NCBI GenBank assembly: GCA_949361645.1
Contig: OX442420.1
Location: 342,064-406,063 of the forward strand
Origin: Spongilla lacustris
Taxonomy: Eukaryota > Porifera > Demospongiae > Spongillida > Spongillidae
Length of the DNA stretch: 64,000 nt
Direction of reading: 5' to 3'
In this document: positions 45,650-56,018 of the stretch, one piece after another
Numbering within the stretch: the first letter of the stretch is position 1
Layout of the letters: each line of letters opens with the position of its first letter
Notes under the pieces: generated by a model
Seen by the model: the letters and a program-made list of their open reading frames with translations, nothing else
Told to the model about the DNA's origin: nothing
Databases searched by the model: none
Made by a program: the position numbers and the translations under genes

Positions 45650-48370
45650 ACTGTGATATGGTGCTGTACTTGTGAAGTAGTGCTATGGTGCTGTGCCTGT
45701 GGAGTAGTGCTATGGTGCTGTGCCTGTGAAGTAGTGCTATGGTGCTGTGCCTGTGAAGTAGTGCTATGGTGCAGTACTGTGAAGTAGTGCTATGGTGCTG
45801 TGCCTGTGAAGTAGTGCTATGGTGCTGTGCCTGAAGTAGTGCTATGGTGCTGTGCCTGTGAAGTAGTGCTATGCTGTAGTGCTAATAGAGTGCTTTTTAT
45901 GAGTAGCATACAAAGCTGGGGAACATGTTGGTGTACATGTATTTGAATGTGAACATTCAGCTGCTTGTGGCCCCAAACCTGCCATAATCTGTAGCTATAA
46001 TAATATTCACTGCCACCATATCCAAGGCTTCCAAAGCTTCCGCACATAGTAAAGGTTATTAAAATTCTCATGTTCTTGTCTATACAAGCTCATTTATTTG
46101 CACCTCACCCATTACAACAGTGCTGTGCTTGTGACATTGTGCTATGGAGAAGTAGTGCTATGGTGCTGTGCTTGTGAAGTTGTGCTAGCTGCTGTGCCTG
46201 TGGAGTAGTGCTATGGTGCTGTGCCTGTGAAGTAGTGCTATGGGGCTGTACCAATGTGTGCCATGGTGGCTTGTTGGGAACAGCTGGCTTGTCTATGTAA
46301 AGTTTTCCTGCCATAGCTTCCAAAGCTTGTGCATGTATGACTTTAACAAAATTCTCAACACTGCCCTTGTACTACATGTATTAGGAACTCATTTATTTGC
46401 ACCCTCACCCATTACAACAGTGCTGTGCTTGTGAAGTAGTGCTATGGAGACGTAGTGCTATGGTGCTGTGCCTGTGAAGTAATGCTATGGTGCTGTGCTT
46501 GTGAAGTAGTGCTATGGTGCTGTGCTTGTGAAGTAGTGCTGTGATGCTGTGCCTGTAGAGTAGTGCTATGGTGCTGTGCCTGTAGAGTAGTGCTATGGTG
46601 CTGTGCCTGTGAAGTAGTGCTATGGTGCTGTGCCTGTGAAGTATTGCTATGGGGCAGTGCTTGTGAAGTCGTGCTATGGTGCTGTGCTTGTGAATTAGTA
46701 CTATGGTGCTGTGCCTGTGAAGTAGTGCTATGGTGGAGTGCTTGTTTGGTAGTGCTATGGTGCTGTGCCTGTGAAGTAGTGCTATGGTGCAGTGCTTGTT
46801 TAGTAGTGCTATGGTGCTGTGCCTGTGAAATAGTCCTATGGTGCTGTGCCTGTGAAGTAGTGCTAGGTGCAGTGCTTGTGAAGTAGTGCTATGGTGCTGT
46901 GCCTGTGAAGTAGTGCTATGGTGCTGTGCCTGTGAAGTAGTGCTATGGTGCTGTGCCTGTGAAGTAATGCTATGGTGCTGTGCCTGTGAAGTAGTGCTAT
47001 GGTGCTGTGCCTGTGAAGTAGTGCTATGGTGGCTTGTTGGGAACAGCTGGCTTGTCTATGTAAACTTTTCCTGCCATAATCTGATAGGTTAGCAATAATA
47101 TTCACTGCTAACATTGCAAGGCTTTCAAAGCTTGTAACATGTATGACTTGAAAAAAATCTAAACACTGCTCTTGTACAACATGTATTAGGAACTCATTTC
47201 TTTGCACTCTCACCATTAAAACCGTGCTGTGGCTGTTAAGTTAGGTCAATGGTGCTGTCCTTGTGAAGTAGTGCTATGGTGCAGTGCTTGTTTGGTAGTG
47301 CTAATGGTGCTGTGCCTGTTGAGTAGTGCTATGGTGCTGTGTCTGTGGAGTAGTGCTATGTTGCTGTGCTTGTGAAGTAGTGCTATGGTGCTGTGCCTGT
47401 GTAGTATTGCTATGTTGCAGTGCTTGTGAAGTTACTGTAGTGCTATGGTGCTGTGCCTGTGAAGTAGTGCTATGGTGGAGTGCTTGTTAAGTAGTGCTAT
47501 GGTGCTGTGCCTGTGGAGTAGTGCTATGGTGCTCTGCTTGTGAAGTTGTGCTATGGTGCTGTGCCTGTGAAGTAGTGCTATGGTGCTGTACCAATTATGT
47601 GTGCCATGGTGGCTTTTTGGGAACAGCTGCTTGTCTGTGTAAAGTTTTCCTCCATAATCTGATAGGTTAGCAATAATATTCACTGCTATTATATGCAAGG
47701 CTTCCAAAGCTTGTGCATGTATGACTTTTTAAAAAATTCTCAACACTGCTCTTGTACAACATGTATTAGGAATTCATTTATTTGCACCCTCACCATTAAA
47801 ACCATGCTGTGCCTGTGAAGTTAGGGCAATGGTGCTGTCCTTATGAAGTAGTGCTATGGTGCAGTGCTTGTTCATTAGTGCTAATAGTGCTGTGCCTGTG
47901 GAGTAGTGCTATGGTGCTGTGCCTGTGGAGTAGTGCTATGGTGCTGTGCCTGTGGAGTAGCGCTATGGTGCTGTGCCTTGGAGTAGTGCTATGGTGCTGT
48001 GCCTGTGGAGTAGCGCTATGGTGCTGTGCCTGTGGAGTAGCGCTATGGTGCTGTGCCTGTGGAGTAGTGCTATGTTGCAGTGCTTGTGAAGTTGCCATGG
48101 TGCCGTGCCAATGAAGTGTGCCAGGTAGCTTGCTGCTTATTTGTGTAAATTTTTCCTGCCATAATCTGATAGGTTAGCAATAATTTCACTGCTATCATAT
48201 GCAAGACTTTCAAGGCTTGTACATGTATGACTTTTAAAAATTCTCAACACAGCTCTAGGAACTCATTTATTTGCACCCTCACCATTAAAACCATGCTGTC
48301 CTTGTGCTATGGTGCTGTACCTGTGAAGTAGTGCTATGTTGCTGTGCCAATGAAGTGTGCCATGGTAGCT
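45650..48370. repeat. 27-bp satellite in blocks with a repeated spacer (higher-order array)
   Basis: Unit GTGCTATGGTGCTGTGCCTG then TGAAGTA occurs in blocks at about 45660-45890, 46128-46250, 46428-47033, 47222-47590, 47800-48085 and 48297-48365. The blocks are separated by a spacer of about 190-210 bp (TTGTTGGGAACAGCTGGCTTG, CTGCCATAATCTGATAGGTTAGC, CTCATTTATTTGCACCCTCACC) that is itself repeated. The long Cys/Trp-rich frames on the plus strand and Leu/His-rich ones on the minus come from the 27-nt period and are not genes. Confidence 0.95.
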
Positions 48371-48528
48371 TGTTGGTAACACTACATGTACATGTAGCTG
48401 CTTGTCTGTGTAAATTTTTCCTAGCATAATATGCCTGGTGAAAGTTTAACCATATTATAATCCCATTACCTAATCATACACCTACAGTCTAGAGTTGTGA
48501 GAATAGCTTAATCATAGATTGGTAAATT

Positions 48529-48840
48529 GTGACTTAAGTCACAAAATTGTGACAAAGTCACAAAATTGTGACAAAGTCACAAAACGCAAAATGCTACATG
48601 TACATCATTGTGACTTAAGTCACAATACATTTCATACGTTTTAAAGTACACCATGTACTACACCAAGAGCCTTTAATCAACTAGGGTACTTTTAAAATAC
48701 GTATCATGGTAATAGAGTCATGTGCTCTCATAACATACCATTTAAGCTGCTTTGAAATACGTTATGCATAAGTTACAAGATGGTTTACCTTGCAATCTTT
48801 GAACGGGTATTGCAGACAAAAAAAATGTGACTTAAGTCAC
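48529..48840. promoter_or_regulatory. Cluster of TGACTTAAGTCA palindromes
   Basis: GTGACTTAAGTCAC occurs at 48529-48542, 48610-48623 and 48827-48840. Two GTGACAAAGTCAC variants (about 48551 and 48567) lie between the first two. The palindromes resemble paired bZIP half-sites. No transcription start is defined. Confidence 0.45.
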
Positions 48841-48909
48841 AAAGCTTTGAACAGTCCAACTTGTAATATTTTCTACAAGTACCTATGACTTTGTATTTAG
48901 ATTTGTACT

Positions 48910-49218
48910 GTGCTAACAAAACTGCTCAGATCTGTAGGTGGTGTGGATAAAAACAAAACAGTAGACTTTCTGTGTAACCGTGGTGCGAGTGTTATAGTAA
49001 TTGAAGAACGACCGCAGAGCAGACAAAGTAAAAGGCATCAAGTCAGCAAAGCAGAGGTACAGAAGACTGTTTCGAAAGGAGCTCCAACATGTTATTCAGG
49101 TAACGGAGAGAAGCAGATGCAGTGCAAGAAGTACACGTACATGGTTATTTCGCTTGATGCTTTATTAGCAGTAGTAGAGAATGATGAGGCTGTATATACC
49201 AAAATGTTTCTAAAATAA
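48910..49218 (+). CDS. Hypothetical short protein or exon
   Basis: An open frame of 102 codons between satellite and non-coding sequence, with mixed composition: a hydrophobic V-I-V-I patch and a K/R/Q-rich middle. There is an acceptor-like TTTAG just before it (48900) and a GTAACG donor-like site inside (after 49098). I recognise no family. It may be an exon or chance. Confidence 0.25.
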   Translation: MLTKLLRSVGGVDKNKTVDFLCNRGASVIVIEERPQSRQSKRHQVSKAEVQKTVSKGAPTCYSGNGEKQMQCKKYTYMVISLDALLAVVENDEAVYTKMFLK

Positions 49219-49515
49219 GCTATTAGAACTCTGGTACAAGTAAAGGCAATTCAGCGTCATTTTCTGTCCTCTTACACACGGTAATAAAAAGTGTATTCAT
49301 TCAATTTGTAATTTTGCTATCTACATGCAATCAGACACAGCACTGGAGTCTGTTTTTATAAAGTATTTGAATTTCATTACTTAATTTCTTGGTCAATCTA
49401 AAATCTGATTAGATTTCCCCTTTGCCACAAGACCCAATGTAGAACATTGATGGATCTAGGTACATGTAAACTGCCTTTCTTGTGCTGCTGTAGCTACACC
49501 ACTACAGAGGCTGTG

Positions 49516-49647
49516 GGGTAGGCTACCAGTTTATCTTAGTTCTTGACTTGGTTGTATAAATTAACACAAACTTGTCAATCCTGGGTAGGCTACCAGTTTA
49601 TCTTAGTTCTTGACTTGGTTGTATAAAATAACACAAACTTGTCAATC
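49516..49647. repeat. 65-bp direct duplication
   Basis: GGGTAGGCTACCAGTTTATC through CTTGTCAATC occurs at 49516-49580 and again at 49583-49647 with about one difference. 49648-50030 contains no supported gene. Confidence 0.9.
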
Positions 49648-50029
49648 GCTAGGCCTTCATCTGTGTTATATCAGTTTAAACCAGGGTAAACCAAGTTCTA
49701 AATATCCGTTTAAACTAGAGTGCCACCTGCCCAAATTCACACTCGCACGCAAGTCGAATGATAGTTGTATTCGAGCACAATAAGCGCACACACGATTCCT
49801 CGTACGAGTGCATATTGCGAGTGTCACTCAACAACCAATCTAAATGTATGGCCTGCTTTACAAAAGTTGGCACACTGATGTGTACTTTCAATTGATCGCA
49901 CGTATTAGTATGATGAAAACTTGTTGTAAACAGTTCTAACTGTTATAATCAGATTCAGATTTTTATCCGTAATCATACATTGTGATCAATTAGATAGATG
50001 CCATAATTGTAATGTACTGCATGTCTACT

Positions 50030-50440
50030 ATAAAGGGTCCTGGGTGTGGCAGGACCCTGGGTGTGGCCAATCTCAAAATGCAGAATGGGGGTAATAGACT
50101 TGGGTGTGGCCTATCTTTGGAGGCAGAATGGAGTTAAGGGACTTAGCCACCAGAAGGGTCCTACTTGTAGGTATGACCTATCTATATAGGCAGAATGGAG
50201 TTAATTGACTTGAACTGTCAAGAGGGTCCTGGGTGTGGGCAGAATGGAGTTAAGGGACTTAGCTGCCAGAAGGGTCCTACATGTAAGTGTGGCCTATCTA
50301 TATAAGCAGAATGGGGTTAATGGACATGAATGGCCTATCTCTGGAGGCAGAATGGGGTTAATGGACTTAGCTGCCAGAAGGGTCCAACATGGTCTATCTA
50401 TATAGGCAGAATGGGGTTAATGGACTAGCCCTTTATTTCG
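50030..50440. repeat. Degenerate tandem repeat of about 65-70 bp
   Basis: Blocks GGCAGAATGGGGTTAATGGAC, CCAGAAGGGTCCTAC and TGTGGCCTATCTATATA recur in order about six times with deletions. The frame at 50703-50936 to its right has no recognisable domain. Confidence 0.8.
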
Positions 50441-51203
50441 CCACACCCACCACCTTACAGCAACACATTACGTAATGTAAATCAAAGTTAATTAACAATG
50501 TATTGCAATAGCCACACCCTTTCTCCATCTAAATGTAGCTCGCACAGCAGTGTTTGTAACACGAGCGCCATGTGTCAAGGTGAACACTTGTGTGCATAAT
50601 GTTTTATTCAACTTGGCTATGGGCATTAGTAGAAACTGGGTGGATTTTTAGTAGAGTCCTCTAGCTGTTTGTGTACATCACAAGCGTATACAGATACAGT
50701 ACATGCGCGACCAAGCCGTATCAATTTGCATCTGTGTGCTACTTTCAAACAGTTTAACAAAGCAATTTAAAAAAACTCATTCCAAGGAAATGTTTCTTAC
50801 TCGAGCGAGTAAGGTGCGCAAGCACTCGATTGAGTCACGGGAGAGCCGTGCGCGAGTTGTGGGTGTAAAAAACTTTGGTTACGTTAAACAGTTCCTTACT
50901 CAATTTCTTCAAAGTTTCACGGCGTCATTGTTTTAGCATGCTTAAGTAAAACCTGTTTAAACGGAGTTGTGCAACTAGCGAGAAGTAATTAACACATGAC
51001 AGTGCAAAAAAGATCATCGTCTTAATATTGTGTTTATAAAAAGACAGCATAGTGCAACCGTCGTCGCACTAAAACGAAAGTGACTTTTATTTTGGCCACT
51101 ACTGTATCTGGGGTAAAAATGTAACCAGCAACTACACCCCAGCTCATCCCACAGTAGTTGCTTTGATGGCAAAGGTACACTATCACACAATAATTTACAT
51201 TAA

Positions 51204-51367
51204 GGCCTAGCATACATGGGGCAACTTCCTGACGCATACAACTTGAATGAATATGGATAAAGGTTCCATAATTCTTTAGTTTACTGATGGTTTGCAAAAC
51301 TTTTAGCCATATTCATTGAAGTTGCATGCAACAAGTTGGCAGAAAGTCACCCCTATGTATGTTGGCC
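51204..51367. mobile_element. MITE, 164 bp, with TTAA target duplication
   Basis: GGCCTAGCATACATGGGGCA at the left and the complement of GGCCAACATACATAGGGG at the right, flanked by TTAA on both sides (51200-51203, 51368-51371). The arms continue inward (ACTTGAATGAATATGG / CCATATTCATTGAAGT). TTAA duplication is typical of piggyBac-type elements. Confidence 0.75.
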
Positions 51368-51783
51368 TTAACTAAACACGTGTTTTGTTTTGACAGGTAA
51401 AACCCTAGAACCAACTCAGTAACCGAGTACAGTTACACTGTATATTAGCCACCTTTTTAGCATCACTATCTAATTTGAAGGAGCATGCAAAATGGCTATA
51501 CCAAGATGTTTTTGTTTGTGGTCTCAGTCAGTTCTCATAAATTGAAATTGCACCTAAACATTGTTGCACAATTTAATAGGATCATGGAAGTTAAGAAATA
51601 ATGAATTTTAATTCTGACTGAATACCATATATAGGTAGGGCTGGGACATCCATTTCATCCTTAGGCCCAGCACAAAAACATGGAGCAATATTGCTGAATT
51701 TACTAGATTACTGACGAAATTGCCAATGATATTGTCGGCCTTATATAAATTTTGTTAATGATAGATTGACCGCACGCCTACAT

Positions 51784-51851
51784 ATGGGCGAAAAACAGGG
51801 TTTTAACCTATTTGTAATATGGGTGAAAAACAGGGTTTTAACCTATTTGTA
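51784..51851. repeat. 34-bp tandem duplication
   Basis: ATGGGCGAAAAACAGGGTTT through CTATTTGTA is repeated at once with one change (ATGGGTG). Otherwise 51372-52506 shows no supported gene. Confidence 0.85.
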
Positions 51852-52660
51852 GGCATTCCATTGTGACTTCTGGTCCTCGCATGAATGGTGTATAAACATT
51901 TCAACTCTAAAAATGCTACACTAAGTTTCATTTTTCACTCACTTTGAAGATTATTCATCCATTGGCTCTGTAGGTACCCGATCGAGATGGAGGATTGTGT
52001 AAAAATTGCCCACGATCTTTGATGACAGAGCATAAAAGTTGGAATTCTTGTGTGTTTGGCCTCAGAAGCAAAGAAAGTTATTTTGTAAATCAGAACAACT
52101 CAAGCTAAATGAGGGTGTGCCCCAACAGAGTGTACATAGCACTAGCAGCACTCTGGCATTGTTTTCTGCCACCACCTTGCACGTAGCCTTCTTTGGTATA
52201 TTATTTCAAGCGTGAACCGTTTGTTATAGTTTGTGATTTGCAATGCCTACGTGAGGTTAACGCGCCTATATGTAGTGATCGACCTATCATGAAAGAAGCA
52301 CAGTTGTAAAGGAGGGAGAATGGGTGTACTTGCATGAATATGTATGCGAGTGCATTTCTTGATGGTCAGTGTGTGCATGCACATGGATATATGAAGGCTA
52401 TTTTGTATTGTGTGCCTGTATTGGAGAATGCTTGTTTGTGCATGTGTTAGTGAATGTGTATCATATATGCCTAAGTAATGCCTGTTAAGAACCTTTGGAT
52501 AACTTAGAGCAAAGGAACCGAATGTGGAACGCACCCCTATTAAGGAACACTAAATCTCATTAAAAAACTTAATCACCATTATGGGTTTACTGTTTTAAGA
52601 TCATGTGCAAATCGATGAATCTAATTGACAGAGATGTTTTACTAGCCTACATATATACAT

Positions 52661-53089
52661 TCAACGCTGTCGAGCACAGTAAAAATTTCCACTAGCATTT
52701 GGCAAGCTAGGTGTGCAGCACTGTGCTCCTTTGCGAGCCCCAGTTTTCATTATTGCTTCGCAGGGTTTCTTTGTGCGCTCTAATGCAGCCTTTTCCTCTA
52801 GAGCTGCTTTTCTTTTTCTGCGTCGCTCCTCTTTCTCAGCTATCTCTCTCCTCTTCATATCCTCAGCAGCCTTAAATTCATCAATCCATTGTGCTGAAGT
52901 CATGCACTGAGCTGAACCTTTCAAACGCTTAAAAGTAGGGGTAGTGTTGTCCTGCGGATCTAAGCTTTCTCCATCTGAATCATCAGTGGTGCTTCCAGAA
53001 CTTTGTGGAGAGGTTGGTTCAGCATGTTGCACCTGCTCAGGACGTACTGCACATGCAGCCACATAGATGGAGTGGTACTGAATGGACAA
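52661..53089 (-). CDS. Possible C-terminal exon of the pogo-type transposase
   Basis: Open frame inside the same transposon, downstream of the DDE domain. It has an acidic S/T/D-rich stretch, then a highly charged coiled-coil-like region (E/K/R over about 40 residues), ending in a C-rich tail with C-E-A-I and C-C-T motifs. Charged tails of this kind are common at pogo-type C termini. An acceptor TGCAG at about 53049 could join in frame to a GTGTGT donor near 53235, but the donor is weak. Confidence 0.4.
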   Translation of the reverse strand: MSIQYHSIYVAACAVRPEQVQHAEPTSPQSSGSTTDDSDGESLDPQDNTTPTFKRLKGSAQCMTSAQWIDEFKAAEDMKRREIAEKEERRRKRKAALEEKAALERTKKPCEAIMKTGARKGAQCCTPSLPNASGNFYCARQR

Positions 53090-53197
53090 TTTCAGACGTA
53101 CACATGTAACTGCAGACCTTCTTCTGTTGTCATTGCAGCAGCCTTGATATCAACCCGCCTCTTCACCTCTTGTGCCACACCATCCTAGAGCTATAAA

Positions 53198-54468
53198 GCT
53201 TACAATGGTGACTTTATCAGAAAGTGCTGCCCCGACACACCACATGAAGCCATGATTGCATCATGGGGTCCAACTGTATCTTCAGGAAGAGCATCTACCC
53301 CACGTAGAGGAGACAGGCCTGTCTTTTGGAATGCAGACATGATGTTCTCTCTTGTAAATGACCGATGATAGGCATCATTGATTATCATTGGAACATCGTG
53401 TGGTAGAATAAGATGTGATACTGAATGTTTGATCATTGCAGCAGAAGAAAGCATCTTTAGTGGACCAAACACTCCTACATCCAAAGGTTGTACCAGATGG
53501 CTGGTGTGGGAAGGCATGAGCACAATGTCAAGCTTGTTGGCAATAGCTAATTGTGCAGCATACATGTATAGAGAAATGTGTGACTCGTGGCCATCAACAA
53601 TGAGCAGCTTGTATCCCCGTGTCTCAGGAGCTGGTAACATATCAATGAGATGTTTAAGGATCTCATGGTAGATGCTCCGTTCAATCCAGCCACTGGCACT
53701 ATAGGCAAGCCCACAGTTTGGATCAAAGTTATGAGTTGCTCTGGCCATTTCATGCGACACTGATTTTCCCTGGAAGATAAATGTAGGGAGCAGAGCTGTA
53801 CCATCGGATACAATGGCAGCAACCATCGTAATATGAACTCCACGCTCCCCATAGATGCCTGTGAGCTTGAGAACACGCTTGGTTCCACAAACTACAGCCA
53901 CACGCTTCTGGGTTGGGTCAAGCACAATCTGGGTTTCATCAAGATTGATGAAGTCTCTAGATGGGTCAAGGCCATGTTCTGCCACTCGCTCGTGAATGAG
54001 TTGAAAAAAAGCACGTAGGCGGGAGTCGCTACCAGAGGTTGCACGGCTGCGTGATAAGTTGCGTGGTATACACAAGGAGATCGGAGTGCCTGACTCTGCA
54101 GCTCTCTTTCAAAATCCGTCCCACCAGTGTTTAGTCGGAAGCCCATCTTCACCCTTAAACGTACAGCCTTCCTCCTCAGCTAGTGCCTTTGCAGCTTCGA
54201 ACACCTCTTCTTTCGTCATCCCCACACCCCTAAAGTTCATGAATACGATGGCTTTAATCAGGCCTGCCTCGGCCGCTCGTGACAATATCGGTTTTGCCCC
54301 TACCCGCCCGTCATCTATAGCTACTTCACCAGTCGTCAAGCGATACAGAGTCAATGTGCTCATTCTGCTTGCGGACACAATCTCACGGAATGAGCCTCTT
54401 TTGGTCTTGTAGGCTTCAATAGCCATCCTAGCAACCTCAGGAGAATAGCCTTTATGCTGATCGGCCAT
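53198..54468 (-). pseudogene. pogo-type transposase (DDE_1) with one in-frame stop
   Basis: Start chosen at ATG 54468. An earlier in-frame ATG at 54681 adds glycine-run sequence. Residues about 6-45 form a Psq-type helix-turn-helix; a second DNA-binding helix-turn-helix (CENP-B/Tc5-like) follows to W-W-D-G-F at about residue 119. The frame then hits TGA (54109-54111) and continues in the same frame. The DDE core follows: D in N-L-D-E-T-Q, D in I-V-D-G-H-E-S-H, and the S-H-T-S-H-L-V-Q-P-L-D-V-G-V-F block with the third acidic residue. Everything except the stop looks intact, so decay is recent. Confidence 0.85.
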
Positions 54469-54816
54469 AAGTAGACTATAGGCTGTACCATGTAGCTGAT
54501 AGACGATAGAGATATCATTTTTAAGCAGGCCCCCCCCCCCCCCTCTCCCAAGCAAACCCATTGCGGCTGAGTGTTTATATAACAACCGTTTGATGTGGTT
54601 GTTCCTTATTCGGTACCTTTCCCATACATTGAGGTATGTTTGCCGAAACGTGAGTTTTTGGTACCAGGATTCGTACAACATTTGCTATGGTTACTATGGT
54701 TGTAATGTACGTTAAATTCTCTATCCAACAGTGTTTAAATTATCTCTCTAGCATGCATAGTTTGTCTGCATCAGTCAAGGGAAGTTGGGTGTTCCTTAAT
54801 AGGTTCCTTTGCTCTA

Positions 54817-55260
54817 CATTGTCAATTGCAAGTTTTTACATTTAAGAGTTATATGAATACACAATTGTTGAGTGTTTTGTGGTTATGTGCTAAACTTTAA
54901 TGTGCAGGATTGGCCCTTCAGAGCAGATGGCTGTTGACTTTAAAAAATGGACTGTGATTGGTAAGGCGTTTTGATGTGCAGTACGACTGGACCAATTGAA
55001 AAGAAACTTGTCAATCTTGGTTTCTCATTCTGTATCTGTATTTTTACCATGCAGTTTATATATTGTATTGTGTTGTTGGCGAATTCTGAACTTATGCAAT
55101 ATAAGCTGAGCAATAATCGGTGTCATGTGGTAGCATGCTCAGACCAGAACTAACGGTTCTAAGCGTTAGTTCATAGTGGTACTGTCGAATTAGACGTTAA
55201 GCTGAGGGTAGAGACCCAGCGCCCATACAATCTGTAGAGTTCTGTCTCCGATACGAGTAA
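54817..55260. other. No gene seen
   Basis: Short frame 54971-55153 only. A small inverted repeat (TTCTGAACTT...AACTAACG region, about 55140-55175) is present. Confidence 0.4.
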
Positions 55261-55392
55261 ATTGTTTGGAATACAGAAACGTGGGATTCGGGACCAATTG
55301 CAAGCCGTGCATGGCATGGCATGGTACGGTACGCGGTACAGTACTTTACACTTACGGCACTTTTTTGAAATCTATTTTCGATCCATTTACGC

Positions 55393-56015
55393 GAGGTGTA
55401 TCATGACAAATTTCACCCTCATGAGCTACGCCAGGTACGTCATGATAAATTTCACCCTCATGAGCTACGCGAGGTACGTCATGAGAAATTTCGAGCTACG
55501 CGAGGTACGTCATGAAAAATTTCACCCTCATGAGCTAAACGAGGTACGTCATGAGCTACGCAGGTACGTCATGACAAATTTCACCCTCATGAGTTACGCG
55601 AGGTACGTCATGAGAAATTTCACCCTCATGAGCTACGCAGGTACGTCATGACAAATTTCACCCTCATGAGTTACGCGAGGTACGTCATGAGAAATTTCAC
55701 CCTCATGAGCTATGCGAGGTACGTCATAAGAAATTTCGAGCTACGCGAGGTACGTCATGGGAAATTTCACCCTCATGAGCTATGCAAGGTACGTCATGAG
55801 AAATTTCACCCTCATGAGCTACGCGAGGTACATCATGAGAAATTTCACCCTCATGAGCTACGCGAGGTACGTCATGAGAAATTTCACCCTCATGAGCTAT
55901 GCGAGGTACATCATGAGAAATTTCACCCTCATGAGCTACGCGAGGTACGTCATGAAAAATTTCACCCTCATGAGCTACGCGAGGTACGTCATGAGAAATT
56001 TCACCCTCATGAGCT
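55393..56015. repeat. 39-bp minisatellite, second array, inverted relative to the first
   Basis: About 16 units and partial units of TTTCACCCTCATGAGCTACG then CGAGGTACGTCATGAGAAA, the reverse complement of the 19634-20170 unit. Flank 55265-55392 matches 20165-20285 in inverted orientation (for example GGACCAATTGCAAGCCGTG and GTACGGTACGCGGTAC). Long frames on both strands are repeat artefacts. Confidence 0.95.
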
Positions 56016-56018
56016 ACA

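Larger units (their letters stand above)
52507..54814 (-). mobile_element. pogo-type (Tc1/mariner superfamily) DNA transposon, 2.3 kb
   Basis: Termini GAGCAAAGGAACC (52507) and the complement GGTTCCTTTGCTC (ending 54814), flanked by TA on both sides (52505-52506, 54815-54816). A second shared block TATTAAGGAACAC follows the terminus directly at the right end but after an 18-bp insert at the left end. A related block sits at about 54600-54632. It contains one transposase gene on the minus strand. Confidence 0.9.

Noticed and set aside
46563..47092. Cys/Trp-rich repeat protein
   Set aside because: 27-nt satellite period; neighbouring blocks contain indels that break the frame, and the opposite strand is equally open.
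45650..48370. CRISPR-like repeat/spacer layout
   Set aside because: The spacers are themselves repeats and the units are directly adjacent; it is a satellite.
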